Under the pieces are notes generated by a model, which worked only from the letters and a program-made list of their open reading frames with translations, was not told the origin of the DNA and ran no database searches. DNA of 64,000 bases from Variovorax sp. YR216 (lineage in GTDB: Bacteria > Pseudomonadota > Gammaproteobacteria > Burkholderiales > Burkholderiaceae_C). This document shows positions 41,123 through 49,785 of the stretch, piece by piece (the first letter of the stretch is position 1; each line of letters starts with the position of its first letter). The translations under genes and the position numbers were made by a program. The DNA is taken from assembly GCF_900107745.1 (NCBI RefSeq), contig NZ_FNRO01000017.1:62001-126000 (forward strand), written 5' to 3'.

Positions 41123-42907
41123 ATGACCATGTTTGCAGCCGCGCAGTATGCGGCGCTGGCCGTTTTTATCGCCAGCTGTTGGGGCTTCGGGCGAGCGGTC
41201 CTCGTGCGCTTCGGCGCGCCGGCGCGCAGCGACGTCTGGCTGGAGGTGGCGATGGCCGTCACGACCGGCATCGGGATCTTCATCTGCGTCTTCCAGGCCT
41301 TCGGCATCGTGGGCTGGTTCACGCCCGCGGTCGTCTGGGGAATGGTCGCGTTCGGCGTCGCCCTGGCGATGACGCAGCTTCCGGCATGGCTGCGCCAGGT
41401 GCGCATGCGCGAGGTGCCGCCGGCGCTGTCCTGGCTCGAGAAGATGGGGATGATCGCGATCGCGCTGCTCGCGGTCATGACGCTGGCCGCGCCGCTGGCG
41501 CCGCCGGCCGTGTTCGACGAGCTGATGTACCACCTGCCGTACGCCCGCGAGGTCGCCCAGAGCGGCAGGCTCGGCATCTACGAGTGGCTGCGCTACCCCT
41601 GGTTTCCGTACAACTACAACCTGCTCTATGCCGGCGCGCTGATGGTCGGCAACGGCAACGATGTGTTCCCGCACCTGCTCAATGCGCTCGCGGGGTGGAC
41701 CTCGGTGCTGATCGTCTACCGGCTCGGCGTCATGCACATCAATCGCGTGGTGGCTTGCGTGGGCGCGGCGATCTGGCTCGGCATGGGCGACTACACGGGC
41801 GCGCTGATCGACACCAGCGTCGCGCTGATGGTGCTCGCAGCCTGCGCGGCGCTGTGGTGGTGGCGCGAGTCGCCGCCGCCTCAGGGGGCACGCTGGCTCG
41901 GGCTCGCGGCGTTCTTCCTCGGCATCGCGGTTGGCTCGAAATACCAGGCGCTGACAGTGCTGCCGCTCTTGGGCGTGTTCGTGCTCTGGCACGAGCGCCG
42001 TCCGCACGTGCTGGCGGCGGCGCTGATTTGCTTCCTGATCCCCTGCATCTACTGGTATGCGCGCAACGCGATCATGACCGGGGATCCCTTCAACCCGATC
42101 GGCGCGCGCGTGTTCGGCTTCACCAACTGGAACGCCGAGGACTACCGCCAGCAACTGCAGGACGTGCGCGACCACGCATCGCTGCCGACCCCGCTGATCT
42201 GGGCGGTGCTGGCCGTGCCCTTCAGCGCGCACTGGAAGCGCTCCGCCGCGCTGCGGGCCGCGACGGTGTTCTGCATCTATTCGCTGTTCGTCTGGACCCT
42301 CACGTCGCGCTATCCGCGCTACCTGGTTCCCGCCTTTCCGATGCTGGCGCTGACGGCCGCCGTGGGCTGGCAGACGGTGTTCGGCGGCATCGCCGCCAAG
42401 TTGCGCCGGACGATGCCCGAGCGCGACCGCAGCGGCGCGCTCGACCGTGCGGGGCGGTGGCTCGCCATCCTGTTGCTGGCGGCCGGGGTCGGCCTGGTCT
42501 TTCACAAGACGCGCGAGAAGGTGTCGATGATCGCGGTCACGCCCGAACAGCGCGAAGCCTTCCTGCGCAAGAACGTGCCGGGCTATGCGGTGATGAACTA
42601 CCTGCGCGAGCATGCGACGGGGCGCGTCTACCAGATCGCGTTGAGCGAGGCGACCTACTACGGGCCGAGCCCGGTCTGGGGCGATGCGCTCGGGCCGTGG
42701 CGCTACTCGGACTTCATCCTCTTCCCGCCCGCAGACTATGCCCGGAAGCTTGCCGAGAAGGGCTTCGAGGCCATCGCCGTGTCGTTGCCGACGGCAACCT
42801 ACCTGGAGGCGCAGCCCGGCTTTCGCGAGCAGTTCGCCCTGATCTACGAAAAAGACAATGCCAAGGCCTACCGCATCCGCCAGTACCGAAATGACCGAGC
42901 ACCCTGA
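41123..42907 (+). CDS. Multi-spanning membrane glycosyltransferase-like protein (GT-C fold)
   Basis: The 594-residue protein has about eleven membrane segments. A short loop after the second or third helix holds the acidic motif VFDELMYHLPYAREVAQSG, like the first-loop acidic catalytic site of ArnT/PMT-type (GT-C) enzymes. The C-terminal third is soluble and probably periplasmic. Such enzymes use polyprenyl-phosphate sugars made by a GT2 enzyme like the one encoded next and flipped by GtrA. The ATG follows a G-rich Shine-Dalgarno. It overlaps the next gene by 17 bp. Confidence 0.75.
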   Translation: MTMFAAAQYAALAVFIASCWGFGRAVLVRFGAPARSDVWLEVAMAVTTGIGIFICVFQAFGIVGWFTPAVVWGMVAFGVALAMTQLPAWLRQVRMREVPPALSWLEKMGMIAIALLAVMTLAAPLAPPAVFDELMYHLPYAREVAQSGRLGIYEWLRYPWFPYNYNLLYAGALMVGNGNDVFPHLLNALAGWTSVLIVYRLGVMHINRVVACVGAAIWLGMGDYTGALIDTSVALMVLAACAALWWWRESPPPQGARWLGLAAFFLGIAVGSKYQALTVLPLLGVFVLWHERRPHVLAAALICFLIPCIYWYARNAIMTGDPFNPIGARVFGFTNWNAEDYRQQLQDVRDHASLPTPLIWAVLAVPFSAHWKRSAALRAATVFCIYSLFVWTLTSRYPRYLVPAFPMLALTAAVGWQTVFGGIAAKLRRTMPERDRSGALDRAGRWLAILLLAAGVGLVFHKTREKVSMIAVTPEQREAFLRKNVPGYAVMNYLREHATGRVYQIALSEATYYGPSPVWGDALGPWRYSDFILFPPADYARKLAEKGFEAIAVSLPTATYLEAQPGFREQFALIYEKDNAKAYRIRQYRNDRAP

Positions 42908-43868
42908 TGATCTGCGCCCGCTGCAGGGGCCGTTGCGAATTGCCGCCGTGATCCCGTGCTTCAACGAGGCGCTGGCGATCGGGCAGGTGATCGAAGAATT
43001 CCGCGCGGCGCTGCCCGAGGCGGAGATCCATGTCTTCGACAACAACTCGACCGACGACACCGCGGCCGTCGCGCGCGCGCATGGCGCCTTCGTCACCCAC
43101 GTCGCCCTGCGCGGCAAGGGCAACGTCGCGCGACGCATGTTCGCGGACGTGGAGGCCGACATCTACGTCATGGTCGACGGCGACGCCACCTATGACCTGA
43201 GCGGCGTGCGCGGGCTCATCGACCGGATGATCGAGGGCAACCTCGACATGGTGGTTGGCTCGCGCGTGGACGCGGGCGACGACGCGCAGACCTACCGCCG
43301 GGGCCATCGCTTCGGCAACCGCCTGCTGACCGGCGCCGTCGCGGGCCTTTTCGGCGGGCACCTGAAGGACATGCTGTCGGGCTACCGCGTCTTCTCGCGC
43401 CGCTACGCGAAGTCGTTCCCCGCGGTGTCGAAGGGCTTCGAGATCGAGACCGAGCTGACGGTGCACGCGCTCGAGTTGCGCATGCCCTTCGCCGAAGTGC
43501 CGGGGCTCTATCGCTCGCGCCCCGAGGGTTCCGAAAGCAAGCTGTCGACCTACCGCGACGGCTGGCGCATCCTGCGGACGATCTTCAAACTCTTCGTGAG
43601 CGAACGGCCGCTGCTGTTCTTCAGCAGCGCGGCGGCGGTGCTGGTGCTGATCTCGCTCGTGCTGGCCGAGCCGCTGGTCGTCACCTACCTCGAGACCGGC
43701 CTCGTCCCGCGCCTGCCGACTGCCGTGCTCGTCACGGGCACCATGCTGACGGCGATGCTGTCCTTCGTCTGCGGCATCGTGCTGCACACCGTGACCATCG
43801 GGCGACAGGAGGCCAAGCGGCTGCGCTACCTCGCGATCCCGGGCGTGCGGCACAGGGGCGCGCCGTGA
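42891..43868 (+). CDS. GT2 family polyprenyl-phosphate glycosyltransferase
   Basis: The 325-residue protein has a GT-A domain (AAVIPCFNEALAIGQVIEEF, YVMVDGDATYDL, KDMLSGYRVFSRRY) and two membrane helices at the C-terminus (LLFFSSAAAVLVLISLVLA and the stretch around TAMLSFVCGIVLHTVTI). This is the DPM1/GtrB-like layout, which makes polyprenyl-phosphate sugar on the inner face of the membrane. I chose the ATG at 42891, inside the previous gene. Its end overlaps the gtrA start (GTGA). Confidence 0.9.
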   Translation: MTEHPDDLRPLQGPLRIAAVIPCFNEALAIGQVIEEFRAALPEAEIHVFDNNSTDDTAAVARAHGAFVTHVALRGKGNVARRMFADVEADIYVMVDGDATYDLSGVRGLIDRMIEGNLDMVVGSRVDAGDDAQTYRRGHRFGNRLLTGAVAGLFGGHLKDMLSGYRVFSRRYAKSFPAVSKGFEIETELTVHALELRMPFAEVPGLYRSRPEGSESKLSTYRDGWRILRTIFKLFVSERPLLFFSSAAAVLVLISLVLAEPLVVTYLETGLVPRLPTAVLVTGTMLTAMLSFVCGIVLHTVTIGRQEAKRLRYLAIPGVRHRGAP

Positions 43869-44263
43869 AGATCGGCAGGGAGTTCCTGTCGTTCGTGGTC
43901 GTCGGCGCGATCGGCTTCGTCGTCGACGTGGGCGTGCTCTACCTCGCGTCGCCGCATCTGGGCTGGTATGGCGGGCGGGTGTTGTCCTGGACCGCCGCCG
44001 CGACGGCGACCTGGCTGCTGAATCGGCACTTCACCTTCCGCGCGCGGCGCTCAGGCGCCTCGATCGCGCGCGAATACGTGCACTACATGCTGACGATGCT
44101 CGGCGGCGCGCTGGTCAACTACGCGGCCTACGTGTTCACGCTGCACTGGGTGGGCGGCTCATGGGGGCCGGCGCTCGGCGTCGCGGCTGGAAGCTGCGCC
44201 GGACTGGTGGTGAACTTCGCCTCGGCCCGGTATCTGGTGTTCCGGGCAGCGCGGGAGCACTGA
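43865..44263 (+). CDS. GtrA family membrane protein (putative polyprenyl-sugar flippase)
   Basis: The 132-residue protein has four membrane helices and the GtrA motifs FVVVGAIGFVVDVGVLYL, TWLLNRHFTF and FASARYLVF. GtrA proteins are thought to flip polyprenyl-phosphate sugars. With the two preceding genes it forms a gtrABC-like set that would decorate lipopolysaccharide or another surface polymer. The start is GTG, overlapping the previous stop. Confidence 0.92.
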   Translation: MKIGREFLSFVVVGAIGFVVDVGVLYLASPHLGWYGGRVLSWTAAATATWLLNRHFTFRARRSGASIAREYVHYMLTMLGGALVNYAAYVFTLHWVGGSWGPALGVAAGSCAGLVVNFASARYLVFRAAREH

Positions 44264-44274
44264 GCAGGGGCGCC

Positions 44275-45474
44275 TCAGTGCGCGCCCGACGCCATCACCG
44301 GCACTTCCGTCGCGGGCGGCGTATTGCGGCTGCGGCCGCAGCGCACGATGCCGTCGATCATCACCATGCCCACGCCGGGGATGTCGCCGAGCTGTACGCT
44401 TTCCAGCAAGGTCTTGCCGGCGGTGTGCTGCGCGCGGTCCATGAACACGAAGTCCGCATCGCGGCCCGGCTCGATCAACCCGCAGTTCAGATGGCGCATG
44501 CGCGCCGTGTTGCCGGTGGCGAAGCAGAACACCAGTTCGGCCGGGATGTTCGCGAACGACGAGATCAGCGAGACCATCCGCAGGATGCCCAGCGGCTGCA
44601 CCCCCGAGCCCGCAGGGCCGTCGGTGCCGAGGATGACGCGGTGCGGGCACTTCAGCTCGATCGCCGCCCTGGCCGCCGCGATCGCGGTGCGCTCGTTGCC
44701 GTTGTGCACGATCTCGATGCCACGCGTGCTCTTCTCGCACAGCTCGCACACATGCGCCTCGGGCAGCGAGGTGTGGCCGCCGTTAATGTGGCCGATGATG
44801 TCGGCGTCGGCCTCCAGCACCGTGTCCTTGTCGATGTAGCCCGAGCCCGGCACCGACGGCCCGCCGGTGTGGATCGTGCTCTGGATGCCGTACTTGCGCG
44901 CCCAGGCCACCATCTCCTTGGCCTCGTAGCCGGCCTTCACCGTGCCCAGCCCCACTTCGCCGAGCAGGCTGACGCCGGCTTCGGCCAACTCCTTGAAGTC
45001 GCTCTCGACCATGCCCTTCTCGATGACCGGCGCGCCGGCCAGCACCTTCACGCCGGCCGGGCGGAAGGCGTCGAACGCGCGCTGCGCGGTGATCGCCAGC
45101 GCCTTCAGGCCCACGATGTCCTTGGGCCGACCGGGGTAGTGCACTTCGCCGGCGGAGATCATCGTGGTCACGCCGCCGTTCAGGCTCGATTCGATCCAGT
45201 TGAGCTGGCTCTGGCGCGGCGTCCAGTCGCCCGCGACCGGGTGCACGTGGCTGTCGATCAGGCCCGGGGCGACGCAGGTCTTCTTCGCATCGATGACGGT
45301 CTTCGCGCCTTCGGTGTCGCAGTCCTTCTCCTTGCCGACCGCGACGATCAATCCGTCGTTCACGACGATGGTGTCGGCATCGAGGATGGGCTTGTCGATG
45401 TCGCCCGACAGCAGCAGACCTATGTTCCGGATGACGACCTTGCCTGACTTTGCGGCGCTTGCGACTTCTGCCAT
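44275..45474 (-). CDS. ena: Enamidase-like amidohydrolase
   Basis: The 399-residue protein closely resembles Eubacterium barkeri enamidase, which hydrolyses 6-oxo-1,4,5,6-tetrahydronicotinate to 2-formylglutarate and ammonia. Shared stretches include GGVTTMISAGEVHYPGRPKD, LLGEVGLGTVKAGYE, GHINGGHTSL and SRNTPPA near the end. Metal ligands are visible in DSHVHP, the glutamate in GEVGLG, IHTGG and GHINGG, with the later aspartate in LGTDGPAGSG. It is the last gene of the leftward operon fpr-tetR-ena. Its ATG has AAAAGG upstream and lies inside the tetR gene. Context (nicotinate dehydrogenase, 6-hydroxynicotinate reductase-like gene) fits this reaction. Confidence 0.85.
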   Translation of the reverse strand: MAEVASAAKSGKVVIRNIGLLLSGDIDKPILDADTIVVNDGLIVAVGKEKDCDTEGAKTVIDAKKTCVAPGLIDSHVHPVAGDWTPRQSQLNWIESSLNGGVTTMISAGEVHYPGRPKDIVGLKALAITAQRAFDAFRPAGVKVLAGAPVIEKGMVESDFKELAEAGVSLLGEVGLGTVKAGYEAKEMVAWARKYGIQSTIHTGGPSVPGSGYIDKDTVLEADADIIGHINGGHTSLPEAHVCELCEKSTRGIEIVHNGNERTAIAAARAAIELKCPHRVILGTDGPAGSGVQPLGILRMVSLISSFANIPAELVFCFATGNTARMRHLNCGLIEPGRDADFVFMDRAQHTAGKTLLESVQLGDIPGVGMVMIDGIVRCGRSRNTPPATEVPVMASGAH

Positions 45475-46184
45475 TTCGATACCTTTTCGTGGGGGAGTGC
45501 GATGGATTCGTCGGAAGCCCCGGCATCCACGGTGCGCAGCACCGTCTCGATCACGAAGTCTTCCCAGTGCGCGACGGCCTCCGGCGTTTCGAGCGGCTCG
45601 CCGAGGAAGGCGGTGAGCGTGTGCCGGTTCGACATGTAGAAATAGCCCGTCGACGCGATGAGCAGATAGAGGTCGCGCGGCGCCACGTCGGCGCGGAACA
45701 GGCCCTGCGCAACGCCGCTGGCCATGATCTCGCCAATGATCGAGATCGCCTGCGACGAGTACTCGCGCGCGCGCAGCGACTTCGCGATATGCCGGCCCTT
45801 GTGCAGGTTCTCGGTGTTGAGCAGGGTGACGAAGTCGGGGTTCTTGCGGTAGTAGCCGAGCACGAAGCGGGTCAGCGCGGTGAGCGCCTCCACCGGCCGC
45901 GAGGCGTCGAGCTCCAGTGCGGCCTCGGCCTCGTCCATGCGGCGGTAGATCCCTTCGAGCACCGCGATGAAGAGGCCTTCCTTGCTGCCGAAGTAGTAGT
46001 AGATCATCCGGTCGTACGACTTGGCGGCCTGCGAGATCTTCTCGACGCTGCCGCCGTCGTAGCCGTATCGGGCGAACACCTTCGTCGCCGCGCGCAGGAT
46101 GCTCTCGCGCGTGGCCTGCGCCGCGGCTTCGCGCACGCCGGTGCGGCGCTGGGGCTTGGCGGAAGTGGCCTTGCGCTCGGGCAT
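45420..46184 (-). CDS. TetR-family transcriptional regulator of the nicotinate locus
   Basis: The 254-residue protein has a basic N-terminus, a TetR helix-turn-helix (GYDGGSVEKISQAAKSYDRM) and a C-terminal domain of the RutR/YcdC-like kind (HTLTAFLGEP). It lies between fpr (13 bp upstream) and ena. Its last 18 codons overlap the start of ena by 55 bases in a different frame, an unusually long overlap; the final residues (QKSQAPQSQARSSSGT) are low-complexity and may be a recent extension. It is the obvious candidate to bind the dyad at 47086 and control both divergent operons in response to a pathway intermediate. Confidence 0.9.
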   Translation of the reverse strand: MPERKATSAKPQRRTGVREAAAQATRESILRAATKVFARYGYDGGSVEKISQAAKSYDRMIYYYFGSKEGLFIAVLEGIYRRMDEAEAALELDASRPVEALTALTRFVLGYYRKNPDFVTLLNTENLHKGRHIAKSLRAREYSSQAISIIGEIMASGVAQGLFRADVAPRDLYLLIASTGYFYMSNRHTLTAFLGEPLETPEAVAHWEDFVIETVLRTVDAGASDESIALPHEKVSKWQKSQAPQSQARSSSGT

Positions 46185-46197
46185 TCGCGACTGACGA

Positions 46198-46971
46198 TTA
46201 CTTTTCAGCGAAAGCGCGTTCCACCACGTAGTCGCCTGGGGTGGAAGTATTGCCTTCCTTGAACCCGCGCCCTTCGAGGATGTGCTTCAGGTCCACCAGG
46301 AGCCCGGGGCTGCCGCAGAGCATCACGCGGTCTTCGGCGGGGTTGAGCGGCGGCAGGCCGAGGTCGTCGGTCAGCTTGTTGGTCTCGATCAGGTCGGTGA
46401 TGCGGCCCATGTTGCGGAACTCCTCGCGCGTCACCGTCGGGTAGTAGAGCAACTGCTTCTCGATCATCTCGCCGAGGATCTCGTGCTTGGGCAGGTGGTC
46501 GATCACGAGGTCGTGATAGGCCAGCTCATCCACCTGGCGCACGCCGTGCACCAGGACGACCTTCTCGTACTTCTCGTATGTCTCGGGGTCGCGGATGATG
46601 CTCATGAAGGGTGCCAGCCCGGTGCCGGTGCCGAAGAGATACAGGCGCTTGCCGGGCAGCGTGTAGTCGATGAGCAGCGTGCCGGTGGGCTTGCGGCCCA
46701 CGATGATGGTGTCGCCCACCTGGATATGCTGCAGCCGCGAGGTCAGCGGGCCTTCTTCCACCTTGATGCTCAGGAACTCGAGGTGTTCCTCGTAGTTCGG
46801 GCTCACGATGCTGTAGGCGCGCAGCAGCGGCTTGTTGTTGACCTTCAGGCCGATCATGGTGAAGTGGCCGTTGGAGAAGCGCAGCGCCGGGTCGCGCGTG
46901 GTGGTGAAGGTGAACAGCCGGTCGGTCCAGTGGTGGACGCTCAACACTCGTTCTTCGCTGAATGCACTCAT
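46198..46971 (-). CDS. fpr: Ferredoxin-NADP(+) reductase
   Basis: The 257-residue protein is a bacterial Fpr: the FAD motif RAYSIVSPNYEEHLEFLSIK, the NADP-binding GTGTGLAPFMSIIRDPE and VLVHGVRQVDELAYHD, and a family-typical C-terminus (VERAFAEK). It passes electrons between NADPH and ferredoxin or flavodoxin. In this place, as first gene of fpr-tetR-ena and facing the 6-hydroxynicotinate reductase-like gene, it can supply the reduced ferredoxin that the reductase needs. It might instead be the general housekeeping Fpr. No ferredoxin gene is in the window. The start lacks a clear ribosome binding site. Confidence 0.93.
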   Translation of the reverse strand: MSAFSEERVLSVHHWTDRLFTFTTTRDPALRFSNGHFTMIGLKVNNKPLLRAYSIVSPNYEEHLEFLSIKVEEGPLTSRLQHIQVGDTIIVGRKPTGTLLIDYTLPGKRLYLFGTGTGLAPFMSIIRDPETYEKYEKVVLVHGVRQVDELAYHDLVIDHLPKHEILGEMIEKQLLYYPTVTREEFRNMGRITDLIETNKLTDDLGLPPLNPAEDRVMLCGSPGLLVDLKHILEGRGFKEGNTSTPGDYVVERAFAEK

Positions 46972-47085
46972 AAGGGTCGGAAATGGTGAAGGACTGAAAA
47001 GAAGCGAACCCTCTATTGTCCGCGACGCCCGCTGGCTCGCTGGAAACGCTCACGAAAACACCATTGCAAGCATCGGGCCCGTTTG

Positions 47086-47106
47086 CTACATTGATCCTGA
47101 ATGTAG
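47086..47106. promoter_or_regulatory. Palindromic operator between the divergent nicotinate operons
   Basis: CTACATT, seven bases, AATGTAG: a perfect 7-bp dyad, 115 bp from the fpr start and 113 bp from the hnr start. Related half-sites follow (GTTTGCTACAT at 47081, GTTTGCCACAT at 47108, AATGCTACACA at 47131), so GTTTGCTACA-like blocks occur three times. The size fits a TetR operator; the adjacent tetR gene is the obvious candidate. Confidence 0.6.
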
Positions 47107-47218
47107 TGTTTGCCACATGAAAGTTTAGGGAATGCTACACAAACGGCAACTTCGGCACAAGCGGGCAACGGGCACGGTTGTTGCACTCCCGCCGGCCTGA
47201 ATTTCACGAGATCCCGCG

Positions 47219-48838
47219 ATGACCGAACACACGAAAACAGACGGACTGCCCGGCATGGACATGCCCGTGATGCCCGACGTCGCCGGCCGCTCGCCGCTGC
47301 GCAACGAGAAGATGAGCACGAGCAAGGTCGAGTGCAATGCCTGCCCGGTGCTGTGCCAGATTTCCGAGGGGCGTACCGGTGCCTGCGACCGCTACGCCAA
47401 CCGCGAGGGCGTGCTGGTGCGGGTCGATCCGGTCGTGCTGCTGCGTCGCGAACTGTCGGGCGAAACGCCGGTGCTGGTGCCTTTTGCGCAGGCGAGCGCA
47501 GAAGCCGCCAGCGAGGCGGGCGCCGAGGAACAGGCGCCGGACTGGAACGGCGATCTCCTGCACAGCGACGAGGTCTTCGTGACCGGCGTGGGTTCCTCCA
47601 CCACCTATCCCGACTACAAGCCCGCGCCCTTCATCATCGGCTCGAAGGCCAACGGCGTGGACATGGTGACGGTGGTGACCGAAGGCATCTTCAGCTACTG
47701 CAGCTTCAAGGTGAAGATCGACACCGACCGCTTCCTGGGCGCCGAGCAGGCCAACGTCCGCTACAAGGGCGAAGTGGTCGGCCATGTCACCACCGCCGAA
47801 TACGGCTCGCAGATGCTCTCGCTCGGCGGCGTGCATCACCTCACCGGCGGCAGCAAGAAAGAGGGCCGCATGACCGCCGAGCTGATGCAGCTGCTGGGCA
47901 ACAAGAAGGCGGTCGAATGCGTGATCGACGGCGGCGCGAGCATGGTGATCCAGGCCGGCCGCGCACCGATCGTCAACGGCGTCGAGGAGCAGCGCATGCG
48001 CGTGGGCTGCGGCTCGGCGGCGATCGGCATCTTCGCGCGCCAGCTCTTCGGTCATGCGGATGAAGTGGTGGTGGTCGACGACCACATCACGGGCGTGCTC
48101 ACCGAGCACCAGGCGGGGCGCTGCCTCGACATGCCGGCCTCGGGCATCCAGATGCGCGGGCGAAAGTCCACGCCGGGGCGCTATTTCCAGGTGGCGAATC
48201 CGGGCACCGGCTGGGGCGGGACGGACATCAGCGATCCGCTGTCGATCATCGAAGGCTGGGAAGAGGGCGTCGCACGCCCCGGCCTCAAGCTGCTGATGAC
48301 CTCGACCACCGGCGAGCACGCCCAGTGGTACGTGCTCGACGAACAGCTCCGTCCCGTCGAGCAGGAGATGCCCGAGGAGGTGCGCCGCATCGTCGAGCGC
48401 ATCCGCGAGAACTGCGAGCCGTCGCTGTGCACGGTGCTCTTCCTCGGCGGGGCGGGCGGCAGCCTGCGTGCGGGCGTGACCGAGAACCCGGTGCTGCTCA
48501 CGCGCGCCATCAAGCGCGCGCTGGTCAACGTGACCTGCGGTGGCGCGCCAGCCTATGTATGGCCGGGTGGCGGCATCACGGTGATGGTCGACGTGATGCG
48601 CATGCCCGACAACAGTTTCGGCACGGTGCCGACGCCGGCGATCGTCGCGCCGATCGAATTCAGCATGCGCCGTGACGACTACCAGGCGCTCGGCGGCCAC
48701 ATGGAGCATGTGTTCTCGCTCGAGCAGGCGCTTGCGCGTGGTGCCTGGCACAACGACGGCGCACCGATCTCGCGCCAATGGCTGCGCATCGACGCAGCCA
48801 ATCCCTGGCCGCTTGGCCAACCCCCCATGCTGGGCTAA
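47219..48838 (+). CDS. hnr: 6-hydroxynicotinate reductase-like iron-sulfur protein
   Basis: The 539-residue protein matches what I know as 6-hydroxynicotinate reductase, which reduces 6-hydroxynicotinate to 6-oxo-1,4,5,6-tetrahydronicotinate with reduced ferredoxin. Near the N-terminus C39, C42, C46 and C56 (CNACPVLC then GACDRY) look like an iron-sulfur cluster site. The rest has Gly-rich motifs (TGVGSSTTYPDYKP, VIDGGASMVIQAG, VGCGSAAIGIFARQLFG, FLGGAGGSLRAG) that I cannot place in a common fold. It heads the rightward operon, has only a weak GAG ribosome binding site, and faces fpr. Enamidase, the next enzyme, is in the divergent operon. The name rests on family resemblance and context. Confidence 0.75.
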   Translation: MTEHTKTDGLPGMDMPVMPDVAGRSPLRNEKMSTSKVECNACPVLCQISEGRTGACDRYANREGVLVRVDPVVLLRRELSGETPVLVPFAQASAEAASEAGAEEQAPDWNGDLLHSDEVFVTGVGSSTTYPDYKPAPFIIGSKANGVDMVTVVTEGIFSYCSFKVKIDTDRFLGAEQANVRYKGEVVGHVTTAEYGSQMLSLGGVHHLTGGSKKEGRMTAELMQLLGNKKAVECVIDGGASMVIQAGRAPIVNGVEEQRMRVGCGSAAIGIFARQLFGHADEVVVVDDHITGVLTEHQAGRCLDMPASGIQMRGRKSTPGRYFQVANPGTGWGGTDISDPLSIIEGWEEGVARPGLKLLMTSTTGEHAQWYVLDEQLRPVEQEMPEEVRRIVERIRENCEPSLCTVLFLGGAGGSLRAGVTENPVLLTRAIKRALVNVTCGGAPAYVWPGGGITVMVDVMRMPDNSFGTVPTPAIVAPIEFSMRRDDYQALGGHMEHVFSLEQALARGAWHNDGAPISRQWLRIDAANPWPLGQPPMLG

Positions 48839-48840
48839 AC

Positions 48841-49764
48841 ATGGCAGCCGAACGCACCGCGCTCGACGGTGGTCGCTGGCATCTGAATCACGGACCCATC
48901 GACATCGTGGCCGAAGCGCATGGCGATGCGGTGGAAGTGGCCGTGGCGCACGAACACGCATGGCGACGCTTTCGCACGATCCTCGATGAACTCGTCGGCG
49001 AACTGTCGCTGCTGCGCCAGCCCGTCGGCGCCGATTGCGCACTGCGCGGCTCTGTTGCGCAACGCATGTGGCAGGCCTGCGCGCCGTTCAGCGCGGGCTT
49101 CATCACGCCGATGGCCGCAGTGGCCGGAGCGGTCGCGCAGGAACTCATCGGGTGCTTCGATCGGCCCGGCATCGAGCGCGCGTGGATCAACAACGGCGGC
49201 GACATCGCGCTGCATCTCGCGCCGGGCCATTCGGTGCGCGTCGGCCTCTTTGCCGATCTCGCGCGCTTCGACCTGCGCGATGCCGGTCCGCTCACGACCG
49301 ACGGTCAGTTCGAGATCGCCGCCGGGATGCCGGTGCGTGGCGTCGCGACCAGCGGCTGGCGTGGGCGCAGCTTCTCGCTCGGCATCGCGGACAGCGTGAC
49401 CGTGCTCGCCGCGACCGCGGCGCAAGCGGATGCGGCCGCGACAGTGATCGCGAACGCGGTGAATGTCGATGACCCCGGCATCCAGCGTCTTCCGGCCAAT
49501 GAATGCAAGGACGACAGCGACCTCGGCGACCTGCCGGTCACGCGCCATGTCGAGATGCTTGCGCCCGCGCAGGTGCGCAGTGCACTCGATGCGGGCGTCG
49601 CGCGCGCAGAAGCCCTTCAGCGCATGGGTCTCGTGTGGTCGGTTGTGCTGGTTTGCCAGGGGCAATGGCGCATGGTGCAGCCCTTAAGCTCGCAGGAGAC
49701 GACGCTGTCGCTGCAGAGGGCGCCCACTGGCATCGGCGATGCAGTTGGTTCAGTATTTGCTTAA
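48841..49764 (+). CDS. UPF0280 (COG2122, ApbE-superfamily) protein
   Basis: The 307-residue protein belongs to UPF0280: GFITPMAAVAGAVAQELI, INNGGDIALHLAPGH, GVATSGWRGRSFSLGIADSV and VNVDDPGI. These resemble the substrate and metal regions of ApbE flavin transferases, to which the family is distantly related. No function is proven. It starts two bases after hnr, so it is tightly coupled to the reductase. A role in loading a flavin onto Hnr, or as a domain of the same reaction, is a testable guess. It is cytoplasmic, with no signal peptide. Confidence 0.85.
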   Translation: MAAERTALDGGRWHLNHGPIDIVAEAHGDAVEVAVAHEHAWRRFRTILDELVGELSLLRQPVGADCALRGSVAQRMWQACAPFSAGFITPMAAVAGAVAQELIGCFDRPGIERAWINNGGDIALHLAPGHSVRVGLFADLARFDLRDAGPLTTDGQFEIAAGMPVRGVATSGWRGRSFSLGIADSVTVLAATAAQADAAATVIANAVNVDDPGIQRLPANECKDDSDLGDLPVTRHVEMLAPAQVRSALDAGVARAEALQRMGLVWSVVLVCQGQWRMVQPLSSQETTLSLQRAPTGIGDAVGSVFA

Positions 49765-49785
49765 CGAAAAGCAGGACTTGATTTC

